The notes beneath the pieces are model-generated. The model worked only from the letters and a program-made list of their open reading frames with translations, was not told the origin of the DNA and did not search any database. From Branchipolynoe longqiensis (lineage: Eukaryota > Annelida > Polychaeta > Phyllodocida > Polynoidae): a DNA stretch of 64,000 nt. Position 1 is the first letter of the stretch; each line of letters starts with the position of its first letter. Positions 11,625 to 23,276 of the stretch are shown here, piece by piece. The DNA is taken from the NCBI GenBank assembly GCA_030323885.1, contig CM059191.1, positions 101,542,292 to 101,606,291 on the forward strand. Reading direction: 5' to 3'. A program made the translations under genes and the position numbers.

Positions 11625-12175
11625 AGTAGAATATACCCTTTTCAACTAATTAGTTGGTGTAGTGTAGAAAGAACTAATGAAGACACTTAATTAGTTGTCC
11701 TGTAGAAGGCACTGGTGCAGACAATTAAGTAGTTGTTGTAGTGTAGAAGGGACTAGTGCAGACAACTAATTAGTTTTTGGGTAGGAGGCACTAGTGCAGA
11801 CAACTATAATTAGTTGCTGTAGCGTAGAAGGCACTAGTGTAGTAGTGCAGACAACTAATTAAGTGTTGTGTAAGAGTCACTAGTGCAGACACCTAATTAA
11901 TTGTCATGTAGGAGGCACTAGTGCAGACATAACTAATTAGTTGTGTAGGAGGCACTAGTGCAGACAACTAATTAATTATCATGTAGGAGGCACTAGTGCA
12001 GAGAGAACTAATTAGTTGTGTGGGAGGAACTAGTGCAGACAACCAATTAGTTGTTGTGTAAGGGGCACTAGTGCAGACAACTAATTAGTTGTTGTGTAGG
12101 AGGCACCAGTGCAGACAAATAATTAATTGTTGTCATGTTGGAGGCACTAGTGCAGACAGAACTAATTGGTCGTAA
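11625..12175. repeat. 38-bp minisatellite, array 1
   Basis: About 14 diverged units of GTAGGAGG-CACTAGTG-CAGA-CAACTAATTAGTTG-TTGT. Each unit contains an 8-bp and a 14-bp perfect palindrome. Same orientation as array 2 at 17402-18765. Confidence 0.9.
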
Positions 12176-12364
12176 TGCTTGCATTGCGTTTGATTCGCGG
12201 CGAAGGAGGAGTGCCCCCCCCCCCTCTCTCCTCCCCTCCCCCCGCCGCTGACCGTTGGATTATGCAATACCCCCCCACCCCCCTCAGCCCTTAGGGCCCT
12301 GCCCCTGGCTCCAGCCATTCCCCTCCTGCCGCCTCCAGTAGCGCTCCCTTCCCATTTTTCTTTT

Positions 12365-13470
12365 TTGGCATCTACACTATCCTGCACACATCTAGACTAT
12401 CCTGCAGGAGGCCTATCATCACCGCCATTGGCCGACCTACACTATCGGTGCCCCATCCACCTACCGTGGCTGCTCTACACTGTCGTTGGCTCATCTATGC
12501 TATCGCTGGCCGACCTACACTATCCTGTACGACGGCCTCTCTCACCACTGCCGTGGCCGACCTACACCACGCCTCTACACGCCCCTACACGCCTCTACAT
12601 GCAGTTTCTGCCGCCCCTGGCCTATCTTCACCACCATCGGCCGATCTACACTGTCATTGGCCCATCTACACTACACTATCTTGCATGGTTCTCTACGTTC
12701 TCTGTGGCGGAGTGGTTAGTCTGAGGGTCGGCGGTTCGATTCCCCATGCCCCCAGCTCTGCCAATTTGGATTTCCACCGCTGTGTATAACTTACAGCGTC
12801 ATCAAAGGCTGGTTGCTCTCATACCATGTCTATGTGGTGTGGGAGGTTAAAAATCCCTTGCGTCGGTAAAAGTGTAGGCTCGGGCTTTCTATCGACCAGC
12901 AGTGGAGTGGGGGAAGACCAGTCGTCTGTGACTGGGATTTCTTCTGCTTGGGACAACTAATGTACCAAAAAAAAATTAAAAAAATATGAGAGACAAATAA
13001 GTGTTCACACTTCCTGTCTACCATATCGCTATATCGCTATGGCTCACCTCTCACCATGCCTCTACACGCGGTTTCTGCCTCCCCTGGCCTATCTTCATCA
13101 CCATTGCCCGATCTACACTATCGTTGGCCCTCCCACACTATCATGGCCCATCTACACTGTCGCTGGCCCATCTACACTGTCGCTGGCCGATCTACACTAC
13201 ATTGCATGACGGCCTCTCTCACCACGCCTCTGCATGCCTCTACACATGGTTCTGCCTCCCCTGGCCTATCTTCACCACCATTGGCTGGTCTGCACTATCG
13301 TTGGCCCATCTACACTACACTATCCTATCCTGCATGGCTCGTCTCTCACCACACCTCACCATGCCTCCACACAGGGTTTCTGCCTCCCCTGGCCTATTTT
13401 CACCACCAATGGCCGATCGACACTGTCGTTGGCCCATCACCGTCGTTGGCGGTGGGCCGTTGCCGGCCCC
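12365..13470. repeat. Degenerate pyrimidine-rich tandem repeat (CTACACTATCGTTGGCC-type)
   Basis: Irregular reiterations of GGCC(G/C)A-TCTACACT-(A/G)TCGTTGG and CCCCTGGCCTATCTTCACCACCAT. Long open frames here on the plus strand (up to 318 codons) are low-complexity products of the repeat and are not treated as genes. A SINE fragment is embedded (12694-12965). Confidence 0.7.
12694..12965 (+). mobile_element. SINE, family 2, head internally deleted
   Basis: Same as 48125-48455 but lacking about 35 bp of the head between GAGTGGTTAG and TCTGAGGGTCGGCGG. The B-box-like GCGGTTCGATTCCCC is intact. Confidence 0.75.
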
Positions 13471-13724
13471 CACCACCACCGCCCCCCAGGGGGCCCCTTC
13501 ACATCACCGCCGGAAGTCACCTGTGCCCGCCCGGAAGTCACCGCTCACCACGCCGTCGCCACTACCACCCCCCCCCCCCAGGGGCCCCCTTCACACAGCC
13601 CCCGCGCACCGGGGGCGCTTACCACTGCCACCACAGCACATCTATGACGTCATCACACACACACCCCTCACCGGTTCCCATACCCCCGCCCGCCGGCTCG
13701 CTCACCCTCGCCATCCTCCAGGCG

Positions 13725-13955
13725 TGGCATCACACACAGTGGTATCACACACAGTGGTAGCACACACAGTGATATCACACAGTGGTAGCACACAAAGTGG
13801 TAGGACACACAGTGGTAGCACCCACGGTGGTAGCACCCCAGTGGTAGCACCCACAGTGGGAGCACCCATAGTGGTAGGACACACGGTGGTATCACACACA
13901 GTGGTAGCAGACACAGTGGTAGCACACACAGTGGTAGCACACACAGTCGCCGTGT
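13725..13955. repeat. CACACAGTGGTAG minisatellite
   Basis: About 15 short units (roughly 14-16 bp) of CACACACAGTGGTAG, giving spurious open frames on both strands. Confidence 0.85.
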
Positions 13956-13974
13956 GACACATTGTGGAAAGATT

Positions 13975-15345
13975 CCGTCGGTGGCAGCAGGTAGTTGGCC
14001 TCTCTGCCCTCCCTAGCCTATCTCCACTCTCGGGGCCCACCTACACTGCCGCTGGCCCAAAAATTTGGTGTACCTTTGCCCTATCAGAGCTTGATTTTCA
14101 CTGCAGAAGCCCGAGCACTCCTTCTCACATTGGAGTGTATCGAGGTATCCAACCACACTAACTATGTCCCAGAACATCCCCCGTGGTTGTTGAGAAAGCC
14201 ATCGGTTATCCTCTGACTCATGGCACTGAGGAAGTCTGGGACATATCCACTCGAGTACCAAGGACTGCATGCAGAGATTCAAGGCCAGTTTGCACACCAC
14301 CTCTCCATATACACCAATGGTTCGAAAGACCAAAGCTGGGTAGCTGCTGTGGCAGTCTGCTGATGGGAAAAATTTGGTGTACGTTTGCCCGATCGGAGCT
14401 CGATTTTCACTGCAGAAGCCCGAGCACTCCTTCTCGCATTGGAGTGTATCGAGGTATCCAACCACACTAACTATGTTATATACAGTAATTTGTTCTCTTG
14501 CCTCCTGACTGTTGCTGGACTGAAAACGAATCCCCCTATTCTAGCAATGGTCATTTATAAAATGAACCAACTGACAACGGATGGGTATGACATCCACCTG
14601 TGCTGGGTGCCTGGCCATGCCGGCATACAAGGAAACGAACGAGCTGATCGGGCTGCGAAGAAGGCCCTGAACTGTGATCTTGAACCGTGTCTGATCCCTC
14701 AATCTGATCTGAAACCACTAATAGCCACCCACATAAAATCCAAATGGCAACATGAGTGGGATGAAAACATTAATAAACTTAAAGAAATTGAACCATCTGT
14801 GGGAAAGCCACCACAGACTCATGCGGGAGGTCGGCGGGACCAAGTTGTCCTTAGCCACTGCTGTATTGGCCACTCGTGGCTTACACATGCTTTTCTGCTC
14901 AAGGGGGAACCTCCCCCTGAATGTATTGGGTGTCAGTCCCCGCCGACACTCAAACACATTTTACTAAGTTGCATTGATTCTTTGGCCCTGCGCCAACAGT
15001 TCTATACTGCAGACAGTATGCATGACCTTTTTACTAAGGTAAAACAGGAAAACATTTTAGCCTCTTTGAGGGCAGCTGGACTGTACTACCTCATATAGTT
15101 TACTAAATAAATTCTATCAATTATTAATAAACTTTTCTTTTTCTATGGGAATTTGTTTCCCTTGACCACAAATATATGATTGTGAGCTTTCTAATTTAAT
15201 GAGTGTCTATTGGCACCTAATTGATTGTCTGCCTTTACATCTAAAAGCGATGGTTTGAACAAAAAACTAATATTTCTCGTCGTGAATATGGCCTATGCTG
15301 CCAACACGGCGTAAAGCAACCACCAATCAATCAATCAATCAGTTA
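13975..15345 (+). pseudogene. LINE ORF2 3' end: RNase H and C-terminus, rearranged, with TCAA tail
   Basis: The best frame (14385-15098) encodes the RNase H domain and C-terminus of a Jockey/I/Nimb-type ORF2: SSIFTAEARALLLALE, LCWVPGHAGIQGNERADRAAK, then the terminal block ending GLYYLI-stop. The expected first Asp of 'YTDGS' reads Asn (YTNGS near 14314), and the middle Asp position reads Asn (IYSN). The Glu in TAEA and the Asp in RADR remain. A segment of about 108 bp (14059-14166) is repeated at 14368-14476. The 3' tail is (TCAA)n at 15325-15340, typical of this LINE group. It may be the same family as the ORF1 at 1-1106, but on the opposite strand and separate. Confidence 0.85.
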
Positions 15346-15349
15346 ACCA

Positions 15350-16147
15350 TATAACACAGGGTAGCTATCACCGTTTATCCGGGGTGTCGCGAAGTAGGCC
15401 ACGCTGTATGCATGGTGGCCTAAGCAGTGAGTGTTAGCTAAACGTGAATGTATTTATAGATTTGGGAAATTCCTCTGAGCATCTAGCCGGCGAGCGCCGC
15501 TATTTGACAATATTTAACAGAATTACATACTCTAATAATGATATTTTATCAAATTAACTGCAAATTCGAACCGTAAAGGTGATATTAATGCTGCCGCTAC
15601 ATCGGCGGCGATATTAATATTGTCGAATCGACAAATGTACACAAAACAAATAGCGGTGCTCGCCAGCAACAGGCTCACAACTAACAAGGCTGCTGGTTCC
15701 CGGCCGCCGCATCGGTGGCAATATTGTCAAATAGCAGTGCTCGCCGGAAACAGGCTCACCACTATTGCTGAGCCTGTTGCCGACGACCACTGTGGCGGCA
15801 ATTTGTTTAGTTTACATTTGTCGATTCGACAATATTAATATCGCCACCGATGTGGCGGAAGCATTAATATTGCTTCGAATTTATGGTTAATTTGCTGAAA
15901 TTTCACTTATTGAGTATGTAATTCTGTTAAATATGATAGCATTGAATAGATTTGGGCTCCATCCTGACACTAACCTAACACTAACACCGCTGTAAACCTG
16001 CTATGGGCTGGGGTTAGAATCTCCGAGTTTAAACATGCGGTGTTTGTCTAACACTGCTCTATGCATAGTGACTTTTTGGCGCTAAACCAGAAATCCCACC
16101 CTAACCGCGGTTTGCCTCGCAAACACCGCTCCATCCATATGGGCACA
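15350..16147. mobile_element. MITE, GGGGCCGTATGCA family, degraded copy
   Basis: Shares the internal blocks of copy 1: TTCGAATTTATGGTTAATTTG, TTAACAGAATTACATAC, TCGCCGGAAACAGGCTCA. The termini are worn, and it directly adjoins the next copy. Confidence 0.6.
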
Positions 16148-17178
16148 GGGGCCGTATGCATGGGCTGGTGCTAGGGCCCTAACCGCGGCTATGGGGGCAC
16201 CACATGGCTAACGGTGGAAAAGCCGCATGCATGAGCCAGTGCCAGCGCTAGCCGCCGACCGTAGCTTAGGCTAAGCTACCCTGCTTTCAAGTCAGGTTTA
16301 ACTGCTAGCCGCGCCGGTTAGTGTGCGTGTGTGGGTCTCAATCTATTCAATGCTATCATATTTGACAGAATTACATACTCAATAAGTGAAATTTTATCAA
16401 ATTAACCCTAAATTCGAACCGATATTAACGCCGCCGCTGCATTGACGGCGATATTCATATTGTTGAATCGACAAATGTAAACTAAACAAATCGCCCCCCG
16501 CCGCCCATCGCCCGCCGCAGTGCTCGCCGGCAACAGGCTCAGCAATAGCCACTGGCTGGTGCCCGGCGGTGTTAGGTACCGATTAGGCACAAATCTATTA
16601 AATGCTATCATATTTAACAGAGTTACACACTCTAAAAGTGATATTTTATCAAATTAACAGAAAATTCGAATCGATAACGGCGATATTAACGCTGCCGCTA
16701 CATCAGGAGCGATTTTAATATTGTCGAATCGACCAACAAATAGAGGTGCTCACCAGGAACAGGCTCAGCAATAACAAGGGTAGCTGGTTCCCGGCGGTGT
16801 TAGGTACCGATTAGGCCCAAATCTATTAAATGCTATCATATTTAACAGAATTACATACCCTAAAAGTGATATTTAATCAAATTAAATGCAAATTCGAAAC
16901 GATAAAGGCAATATTAACGCTGCCGCTACATCGGTGGGGATATTAATATTGTCGAATCGACAAATGTACACAAAACAAATAGCGGTGCTCGCCGGCAACA
17001 GGCTCAGAGGGATTTCCCAAATCTATAAATAAGTACACGGTTTGCTATCCGGCCCGGTTTGGGAATTGGTGCATACGGCTTGACCTAATTCACCAAGCCC
17101 CTCCTAGCCGTGGATAGCTACCCCAGAGCTAGCGTGTAGCACTGGCTACGCATAGCACCAGCCCATGCATACGGCCCC
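16148..17178. mobile_element. MITE, GGGGCCGTATGCA family, long copy
   Basis: Ends GGGGCCGTATGCATGGGCTGG and CCAGCCCATGCATACGGCCCC are a 21-bp perfect inverted pair. The interior contains at least three reiterations of the 'AAATCTATTAAATGCTATCATATTTAACAG...TCGAATCGAC' module, which explains its greater length than the roughly 700-bp copies. Confidence 0.8.
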
Positions 17179-17401
17179 AGATGTCGCTGCCAACTGCTGG
17201 AAGTGGCCAGGCCGCACTCAGATGCCGCCGCGCCCTCAGATGTGGCCGCGCACCGCCAGGGATTATGCCACCGCCACTGCCAAAGGTGGAGAGCACCAGC
17301 ATTATGGCTCCACAGCTGTCAGAACTCACACATCTTATCAATCCCGACTCCCAAGATCTCGCCGCCCGGAGCCTGCCGCCAGGGTCACCCCCGAACACTG
17401 T
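17179..17401. other. GC-rich unique segment, function unknown
   Basis: Both strands are open for up to 98 codons, with no domain recognised. Lies between a MITE and minisatellite array 2. Confidence 0.4.
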
Positions 17402-18765
17402 GTGTGTCATGTTGGAGGCACTAGTGCAGACAGAACTAATTAGTTGTTATGTAGGAGGAACTAGTGCAGACAACTAATTAGTTGTTGTGTAGGAGGCACT
17501 ATTGCAGACAACTAATTAGTTGTTGCATAGGAGGAACTAGTGCAGACATAACTAATTAGTTTTTGTGTAGCAGGCATTAGTGCAGACAACTATAATTAGT
17601 TGCTGTAGTGTAGAAGGCACTACTGTAGTAGTGCAGACAACTAATTAAGTGTTGTGTAAGTGTCACTAGTGCAGACAACTAATTAATTGTCATGTAGGAG
17701 GCACTAGTGCAGATATAACTAATTAGTTGTGTAGCAGGCACTAATGCAGACAACTAATTCATTATCATGTAGGAGGCACTAGTGCAGATGGAACTAATTA
17801 GTTGTTGTGTAGGAGGAACTAGTGCAGAAAACCAATTAGTTGTTGTGTAGGAGGCACTAGTGCAGACAACTAATTAGTTGTTGTGCAGGAGGCACTAGTG
17901 CAGACAACTAATTAGTTGTTGTGTAGGAGGTGCTAATGCAGCCAACTAATTAGTTGTTGTGTAGGAGGCACTAGTGCAGACAACTAATTAGTTGTTGTGC
18001 AGGAGGCACTAGTGCAGACAACTAATTAGTTGTGTAGGAGGCACTAGTGCAGACAACTAATTAGTTGTTGTGTAGGAGGAACTGGTGCAGACAACTAATT
18101 AGTTGTGTAGGAGGCACTAGTGCAGACAACTAATTAGTTGTTGTGTAGGAGGTGCTATTGCAGCCAACTAATTAGTTGTTGTGTAGGAGGCACTAGTGCA
18201 GACAACTAATTAGTTGTTGTGTAGGAGGCACTAGTGCAGACAACTAATTAGTTGTTGTGTAGGAGGAACTAGTGCAGACAACTAATTAGTTGTGTAGGAG
18301 GCACTAGTGCAGACAACTAATTAGTTGTTGTGTAGGAGGTGCTATTGCAGCCAACTAATTAGTTGTTGTGTAGGAGGCACTAGTGTAGACAACTAATTAG
18401 TTGTTGTGTAGGAGGCATTAGTGCAGACAACTAATTAGTTGTTGTGTAGGAGGCACTAGTGCAGACAACTAATTAGTTGTTATGTATGAGGCACTAGTGC
18501 AGACAACTAATTAGTTGTTGTGTAGGAGGAACTAGTGCAGACAACTAATTAGGTGTTGTGTAGGAGGCACTAGTACAGCCAAATAATTAGTTGTTGTGTA
18601 GGAGGTACTATTGCAGACAACTAAGTAGTTGTTGTGTAGGAGGCACCAGTGCAGACATAACTAATTAGTTGTTGTGTAGGAAGCACTAGTGAAGACAACT
18701 AATTAATTGTTGTCATGTTGGAGGCACTAGGGCAGGCAGAACTAATTAGTTGTTGTGTAGGCACC
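17402..18765. repeat. 38-bp minisatellite, array 2
   Basis: About 36 units of the same 38-bp repeat as array 1, better conserved in its centre. The edge variant TTGTCATGTTGGAGGCACTA occurs (with small differences) at both ends and also at the right end of array 1 (12134). Confidence 0.9.
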
Positions 18766-19085
18766 AATGCTGATGTCCATCCTGTAACCCATAGGCTAAC
18801 TCATACCACATATGTTAAGCACAATTCCATAGTTGACTAAAACTATTAAATCCTGCAAATGTTATCTACATAACCCAAAATCCACTAGTAATGCAAGGAG
18901 CAGATAGATCATTCATGGGGCAGTAATACATACATTCTAAGATATACTAGCTAACGCTAAAGCAGTTTATACTGTCAAGTCAAACAACTATCTTCTAGTC
19001 TACATGCACAAAATAAATCGCATTAATCTCGAAGCACAACTCAATATTTCGATGTTCTTGCTCACTTTGTTTAGACCAGCTCGTC
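18766..19085. other. No gene seen
   Basis: Unique AT-rich sequence without supported features. Confidence 0.5.
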
Positions 19086-19089
19086 ATTT

Positions 19090-19665
19090 CATCCATAATT
19101 ATCCAGACAAGATGGCTGAATTAGTCGAGCGTCCGTCTCCCGTTTGGGCATATCGTGGGATTCAAATCCAATGGTTCGAACCATGGTCAAGTGAAACCAA
19201 TGACTTAAAAATTGGTATGTTTCGCTTCCTAGCCTGGCACTCTGCATTATTAGGATAGGGCAAGGAGCAGTGGAATGAGGACACCCCAGGAGCAGTGGAA
19301 TGAGGACACCCCAGGAGCAGTGGAATGAGGAAACCCAAGGAGCAGTGGAATGAGGAAACCCAAGGAGCAGTGGAATGAGGAAACCCAAGGAGCAGTGGAA
19401 TGAGGAAACCCAAGGAGCAGTGGAATGAGGAAACCCAAGGAGCAGTGGAATGAGGAAACCCAAGGAGCAGTGGAATGAGGAAACCCAAGGAGCAGTGGAA
19501 TGAGGAAACCCAAGGAGCAGTGGAATGAGGAAACCCATGGAGCAGTCGAATGAGGAAACCCAAGGAGCAGTCGAATGAGGAAACCTAAGGAGCAGTCGAA
19601 TGAGGAAAACCAATCATCAGTGATTGAAATTTCCCCTTTGCTTCTTAATCAACTAATGTACAACA
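19090..19665 (+). mobile_element. SINE, family 4, with an internal minisatellite expansion
   Basis: tRNA-like head GATGGCTGAATTAGTCGAGCG / GGGATTCAAATCC, then the body block TAGCCTGGCACTCTGCATTA. The tail is TTGAAATTTCCCCTTTGCTTCTTAATCAACTAATGTACAACAAAAAAC. Related copies at 27380-27580, 32460-32690, 53985-54180 and 61910-62120 carry the expanded motif only once. Confidence 0.75.
19254..19600. repeat. 25-bp minisatellite inside the SINE
   Basis: About 13-14 units of AAGGAGCAGTGGAATGAGGAAACCC. The 174-codon minus-strand open frame is a by-product: three 25-bp units give a 25-residue repeat. Confidence 0.9.
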
Positions 19666-20194
19666 AAAAACAAAAGAAAGTTCAAAAGTGTCATAACTGT
19701 TAAGTAAGGCCAGTGCTTCGGTGCTGAAAAAATGATTTTGTTCAACTGAAATAAAAATTGTAAACAAAATATCAGTAAGTTGAGAATGCCATGTTCCGCC
19801 ATTGATTGCATTGTTTGCCTCAAATTTATTCATCTGAATAACACCTGTCTGGAAATCAAGACTCTTCTTCGAGCTATAGAGAGCATCTTTCGAGGTAGAG
19901 GCGTTTAGGAGGAAATATTGGCTAGTTCTAATTGGACTGAATCAAATGGGGGCTTCCCCTTCCTAGTTTCTGGAAGTGAAGCACTTAGATAAAGGAGGTG
20001 ATTGATGAGCTTGTTAGCTTAAGGTTTCTGTGTGACTTGAGATGTGTTCGGGAGGTGCAGTGTAGGCTACATACAGGTGGTGGGTGGTATAATGTAGGGT
20101 GGGCTTCCTTTGTCGTTGACTGTAGGTTAATTAAAACTGCATAGTGCGATGAACTTGAGCTTCAGCAATTTCCTAGTAATGCCGCACGTGAGGC
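19666..20194. other. No gene seen; one lone end of the TTAA MITE
   Basis: Unique sequence. At about 20128-20170 TTAAAACTGCATAGTGCGATGAACTTGAG resembles one TIR of the TTAA MITE without a partner. Confidence 0.45.
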
Positions 20195-20345
20195 TCAGTA
20201 GCGACAAGTATGAATTTTGTAAGTCATTGGTTTGTCTTGGCCAGGTTTCGAAATCCTGACCCTCCACGTGGGAAGCCTGCGCTCTACTGATTCGGCCACC
20301 GCGTCTGGTCCCTTGGTTCTGTATCTTCTACTCCGTGTGTGGGTT
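20195..20345 (-). mobile_element. SINE, family 1, head only
   Basis: Complement of the tRNA-like head (CGGTGGCCGAATCAGTAGAGCGCAGGCTTCCC as read on minus) and the start of the body. Confidence 0.65.
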
Positions 20346-20439
20346 GTAGGCCTAAATACCTGTGTTGCTGCTAGTCCAGCCAACACCAGTCATTTTCGGC
20401 GCTGGTCCCCGGTGTTATATGTCCATCAGGTGGAAAAAG

Positions 20440-20605
20440 TAAAGCTTGTTTTATTTAGCGACACCTCTAGAGCGCATTGATATTCTCATCATCGGCTATT
20501 GGACATCAAACATATGGTCATTCTGACATATTTCTTTGGAGGAAACGCACTGCCACCACATAGGCTACTCTTTCTGATAAGCAACAAGTGGTCTTTTATA
20601 TGCAG
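20440..20605 (-). mobile_element. MetaSINE-type SINE, 3' part
   Basis: On the minus strand: GCATATAAAAGACC, GCTTATCAGAAAGAGTAGCC, then TTTCCTCCAAAGAAATATGTC, ending GTGTCGCTAAATAAAACAAGC. I know this central block as a domain shared by SINEs of many animals (MetaSINEs), especially common in molluscs. A second copy lies at 54181-54495. Confidence 0.7.
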
Positions 20606-20607
20606 TA

Positions 20608-20796
20608 CAGTAAAACCTCTCTAGCTGACCACCTCCACAGATCGACCACTCCCTTATATCGATGGCTTTATTTGGGTCCCAAATTATCGCCCATACAATA
20701 CCATTGTAACATTTTTTTTAAACTCCCTAAACTGACCACCTCCCGAAATGGACCATTTAAAGTCGGTCCCATGGTTGGTCGATTTAGAGAGGTTTA
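20608..20796. mobile_element. Tigger/pogo-like MITE
   Basis: Begins CAGTAAAACCTCTCTAGCTGACCACC after a TA and ends TTTAGAGAGGTTT (right tip lost). CAGTAAAACC-type ends and TA targets are typical of pogo/Tigger elements. Confidence 0.7.
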
Positions 20797-21129
20797 TGAA
20801 TATGTAATTATTCTTTATAACCGTAGAATCATTTATAAACCGTTAAAATGCTATTTATTCATGGACTCAAAATGGTGTCAAATGTCTTATAAAGTTCTTT
20901 ACAAACATGTTCTCAACGATTTATTAGTTAAATCTTAAACGTTCTTCACATTATAGTAGGCCCCTACCGTTACTTACGCGTTGTCTTTTTTTGTTAGTTT
21001 TAAAGGTTTGAACATAGACAAATTAATGTCTTTTCGACATAAAAATAAAAGTAGCAAAACTGATCTTTTAGTTTTGGTTACTGTTCATTGTCAGCTGAGA
21101 GGGATAGTATGTAATTTGTTGATGGGGTT
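20797..21129. other. No gene seen
   Basis: AT-rich, no supported ORF. Confidence 0.5.
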
Positions 21130-21390
21130 TTACATCCTGGCAACATCTAAGGTCATATCAGGATGGATACCAACTTGTGACTCAGAACACTCATGCCAAT
21201 GCCAACTTTATAGTGCTGCCCCACTGGAAGGCCATGCCAGGCCGCTGGCTCCATGACCCGATTTGCCAATCAGTAGCGACAAGTATCAATTTTGTAAGTA
21301 ATTGGTTTTACTCAGTCGGGTTTTGAAGCCCCGACCTTCCGCACGGGAACCTTGCACTCTACCCATTTGGACACCGCGTCTGGTAGTGGT
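21130..21390 (-). mobile_element. SINE, family 1
   Basis: Minus-strand copy. The 3' blocks (TTGCCAGGATGTAAAAC, CCTGATATGACCTTAGATG) lie at the low end and the tRNA-like head at 21300-21385. Confidence 0.75.
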
Positions 21391-21784
21391 AAGTATAGGC
21401 TAATTAGATTGTTCACTAAGTGGCTAAGTAGCATGGCACGAATTAAATTAGTTCTTATGTGATTAGATTATGTATGACCGGAGGAATTAAATTATCACTA
21501 AAATTGCATCATGCCTGCAACAACGTATATCTACGACCTGTCCATGCTATTATAAAATGATGGACAGTCAGTTTTAGTCTTGAATCGCGTTAATAAAATG
21601 ATTTGGTAAAATTATGTAGCCTAAGTAGGTCTGCACCAGTAGTGGATTTTAAAGGATTTGTTACAGACAATGATGGCCTAAGCTTCATTATTGTTTTCAA
21701 TTATAAGCTGTATAACTCGATTAGGCTACTTGTATGGGGATTAACTCAAGGCGAAGGTTGTTGTTGTTGTTTGTTTGTTTGTTG

Positions 21785-22110
21785 TTGTTTTACGTCCTAG
21801 CAACATCTAAGGTCATATCAGGACGGGTACCGACTTGTGACAGTGCGCACTCATGGCAACTTTATAGTGCTGTCCCACTGGGAAACCAGGCCGCCGGCAC
21901 CATGACCTGGTATCCCACTCAGTCACATTATCCTGACACTGAGCACACCAGTCCTTGCCCTATCCTAATAATGCCGAGCGCCTGGCTAGGAAGTGACAAG
22001 TATCAATTTTAAAGTCATTGGTTTGACTCGACCGGGACTCGAACCCACGACCCCACGATCTACCAGCACGGGATACGGACGCTCTAACTCATTCAGCCAT
22101 CCCGAAGGTA
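21785..22110 (-). mobile_element. SINE, family 1, near full length
   Basis: Minus strand, with a head carrying a good B-box-like GGGTTCGAGTCCC (at about 22040) and A-box GGCTGAATGAGTTAGAGCG. Body and 3' end match 62706-63020. Confidence 0.8.
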
Positions 22111-22466
22111 CCGATACGTGTATTGTCAAGCTAGTCCCATCATATGTAAGTCTTGGAATGATTAATATTGTCCTTTCGTGCAACTTGAGCTAGCTGCTGA
22201 TGATAATATCAGACTACATATACATTGTAAATAACTGTATTGTCAAATGGCTGGAAGACTAGTGCCACGGCGCTGACAAAACTTCATTCCATGAATAAAT
22301 TATATACATGTACCAAAAAAATATGTACCAAAAAAAAAAAAACCCTGACCTTGAGTTCTATATTAATATTGCCAATATGCATTAATTAACTTGTTTCAAA
22401 GCCTCATCAATGATGCCTGCCCCAACCCCAGCAATATTGTTACTGCATAGAAGTAAAGATACTACT

Positions 22467-23270
22467 CAGGGATGAAAGTGATCTCCGGTGTGGCGGTTTC
22501 AGCCGTGCGCCAGTTTCAGCCGTGCGCATAACGGCAAACCCAAGGCATTGTCAATGGTCGTGAGTCAGTAACCTCATAAATTTAATATAATGTTTTTGGT
22601 AAAGATGTTTTCTATATGTGTACCAAGCGATTTTTTTCTAGGTGGTGTGGTTTTAGAGATATTTGACTTTTCCTGGATTTTCTGTATGAAGATTGCTCAC
22701 CACCATTGACAATGCCTTGAGTTTGACGGTATGCACAGTGCAAAACATTAGTTTCATTCAAAATTAATAGAAATCAAGAACTCTAACCTTAGAAATTTAA
22801 TATGATGTTTTTGGTAAAGATGTTTTCTATATGTGTACCAAGCGATTTGTTAATAGGTGGTGTGGTTTTAAGAGATATTTCACTTTTTCTGTATTTTCTA
22901 TATGAAGATTGCTCGACCATTGAGAATGCCTTGAGTTTGAGTATGCGCACGGCTGAAACCGCCACACTGGGGGGAAAAAAGCGGAAATGCTGATATTCTC
23001 CCATAGGTTTAACACTGTCAGGGAATTGCGGACAATTTCCGGAAGTCGTGTTTCATATATATTGGTATACGCTGACAGTGCTGCGCCATTTGAAGCATGT
23101 GTAGTAGTAGTATACACCGATAGTTCTGCGGCGTTTGGAGCATTTATTAGTGGTATACGCTGCTAGTGCTGCGGCGTCTGCACCACGTATTAGTATAGAT
23201 CTACGCTGATGGTGCTGCGTGATTGAAAAATACCGGAAATCCGTTCAAACGCGGAGATCTTTCATCCCTG
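22467..23270. mobile_element. CAGGGATGAAAG-ended MITE with 6-bp TSD
   Basis: TIRs CAGGGATGAAAGTGATCTCCG / CGCGGAGATCTTTCATCCCTG. Exact direct repeats ACTACT lie at 22461-22466 and 23271-23276. It contains a nested MITE (22485-22970). Relatives: 25956-26321 (also with a 6-bp TSD) and 27914-28157. Confidence 0.8.
22485..22970. mobile_element. Nested MITE, GCCGGTGTCGC-related family
   Basis: TIRs CCGGTGTGGCGGTTTCAGCCG / CGGCTGAAACCGCCACACTGG. Internal blocks are the same as in 6555-7045. Inserted 18 bp inside the left TIR of the host element. Confidence 0.8.
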
Positions 23271-23276
23271 ACTACT

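Noticed and set aside
11625..12175. Possible CRISPR-like array of regularly spaced palindromes
   Set aside because: Units are contiguous tandem repeats without unique spacers, in an animal genome: a minisatellite.
12706..12760. tRNA-like sequence with A and B boxes (also at 48130, 62706 and other SINE heads)
   Set aside because: Each is followed by a repeated body present elsewhere in the window and lacks a proper acceptor stem: SINE heads, not tRNA genes.
13001..13957. 318-codon plus-strand ORF
   Set aside because: Lies in degenerate CTACACTATCGTTGGCC repeats and a CACACAGTGGTAG minisatellite; overlapping frames are open as well.
17129..17477. Overlapping ORFs of 70-98 codons on both strands
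   Set aside because: GC-rich segment where several frames are open; runs into the minisatellite; no domain.
19089..19613. 174-codon minus-strand ORF
   Set aside because: Encodes an exact 25-residue repeat created by the 25-bp minisatellite in a SINE.
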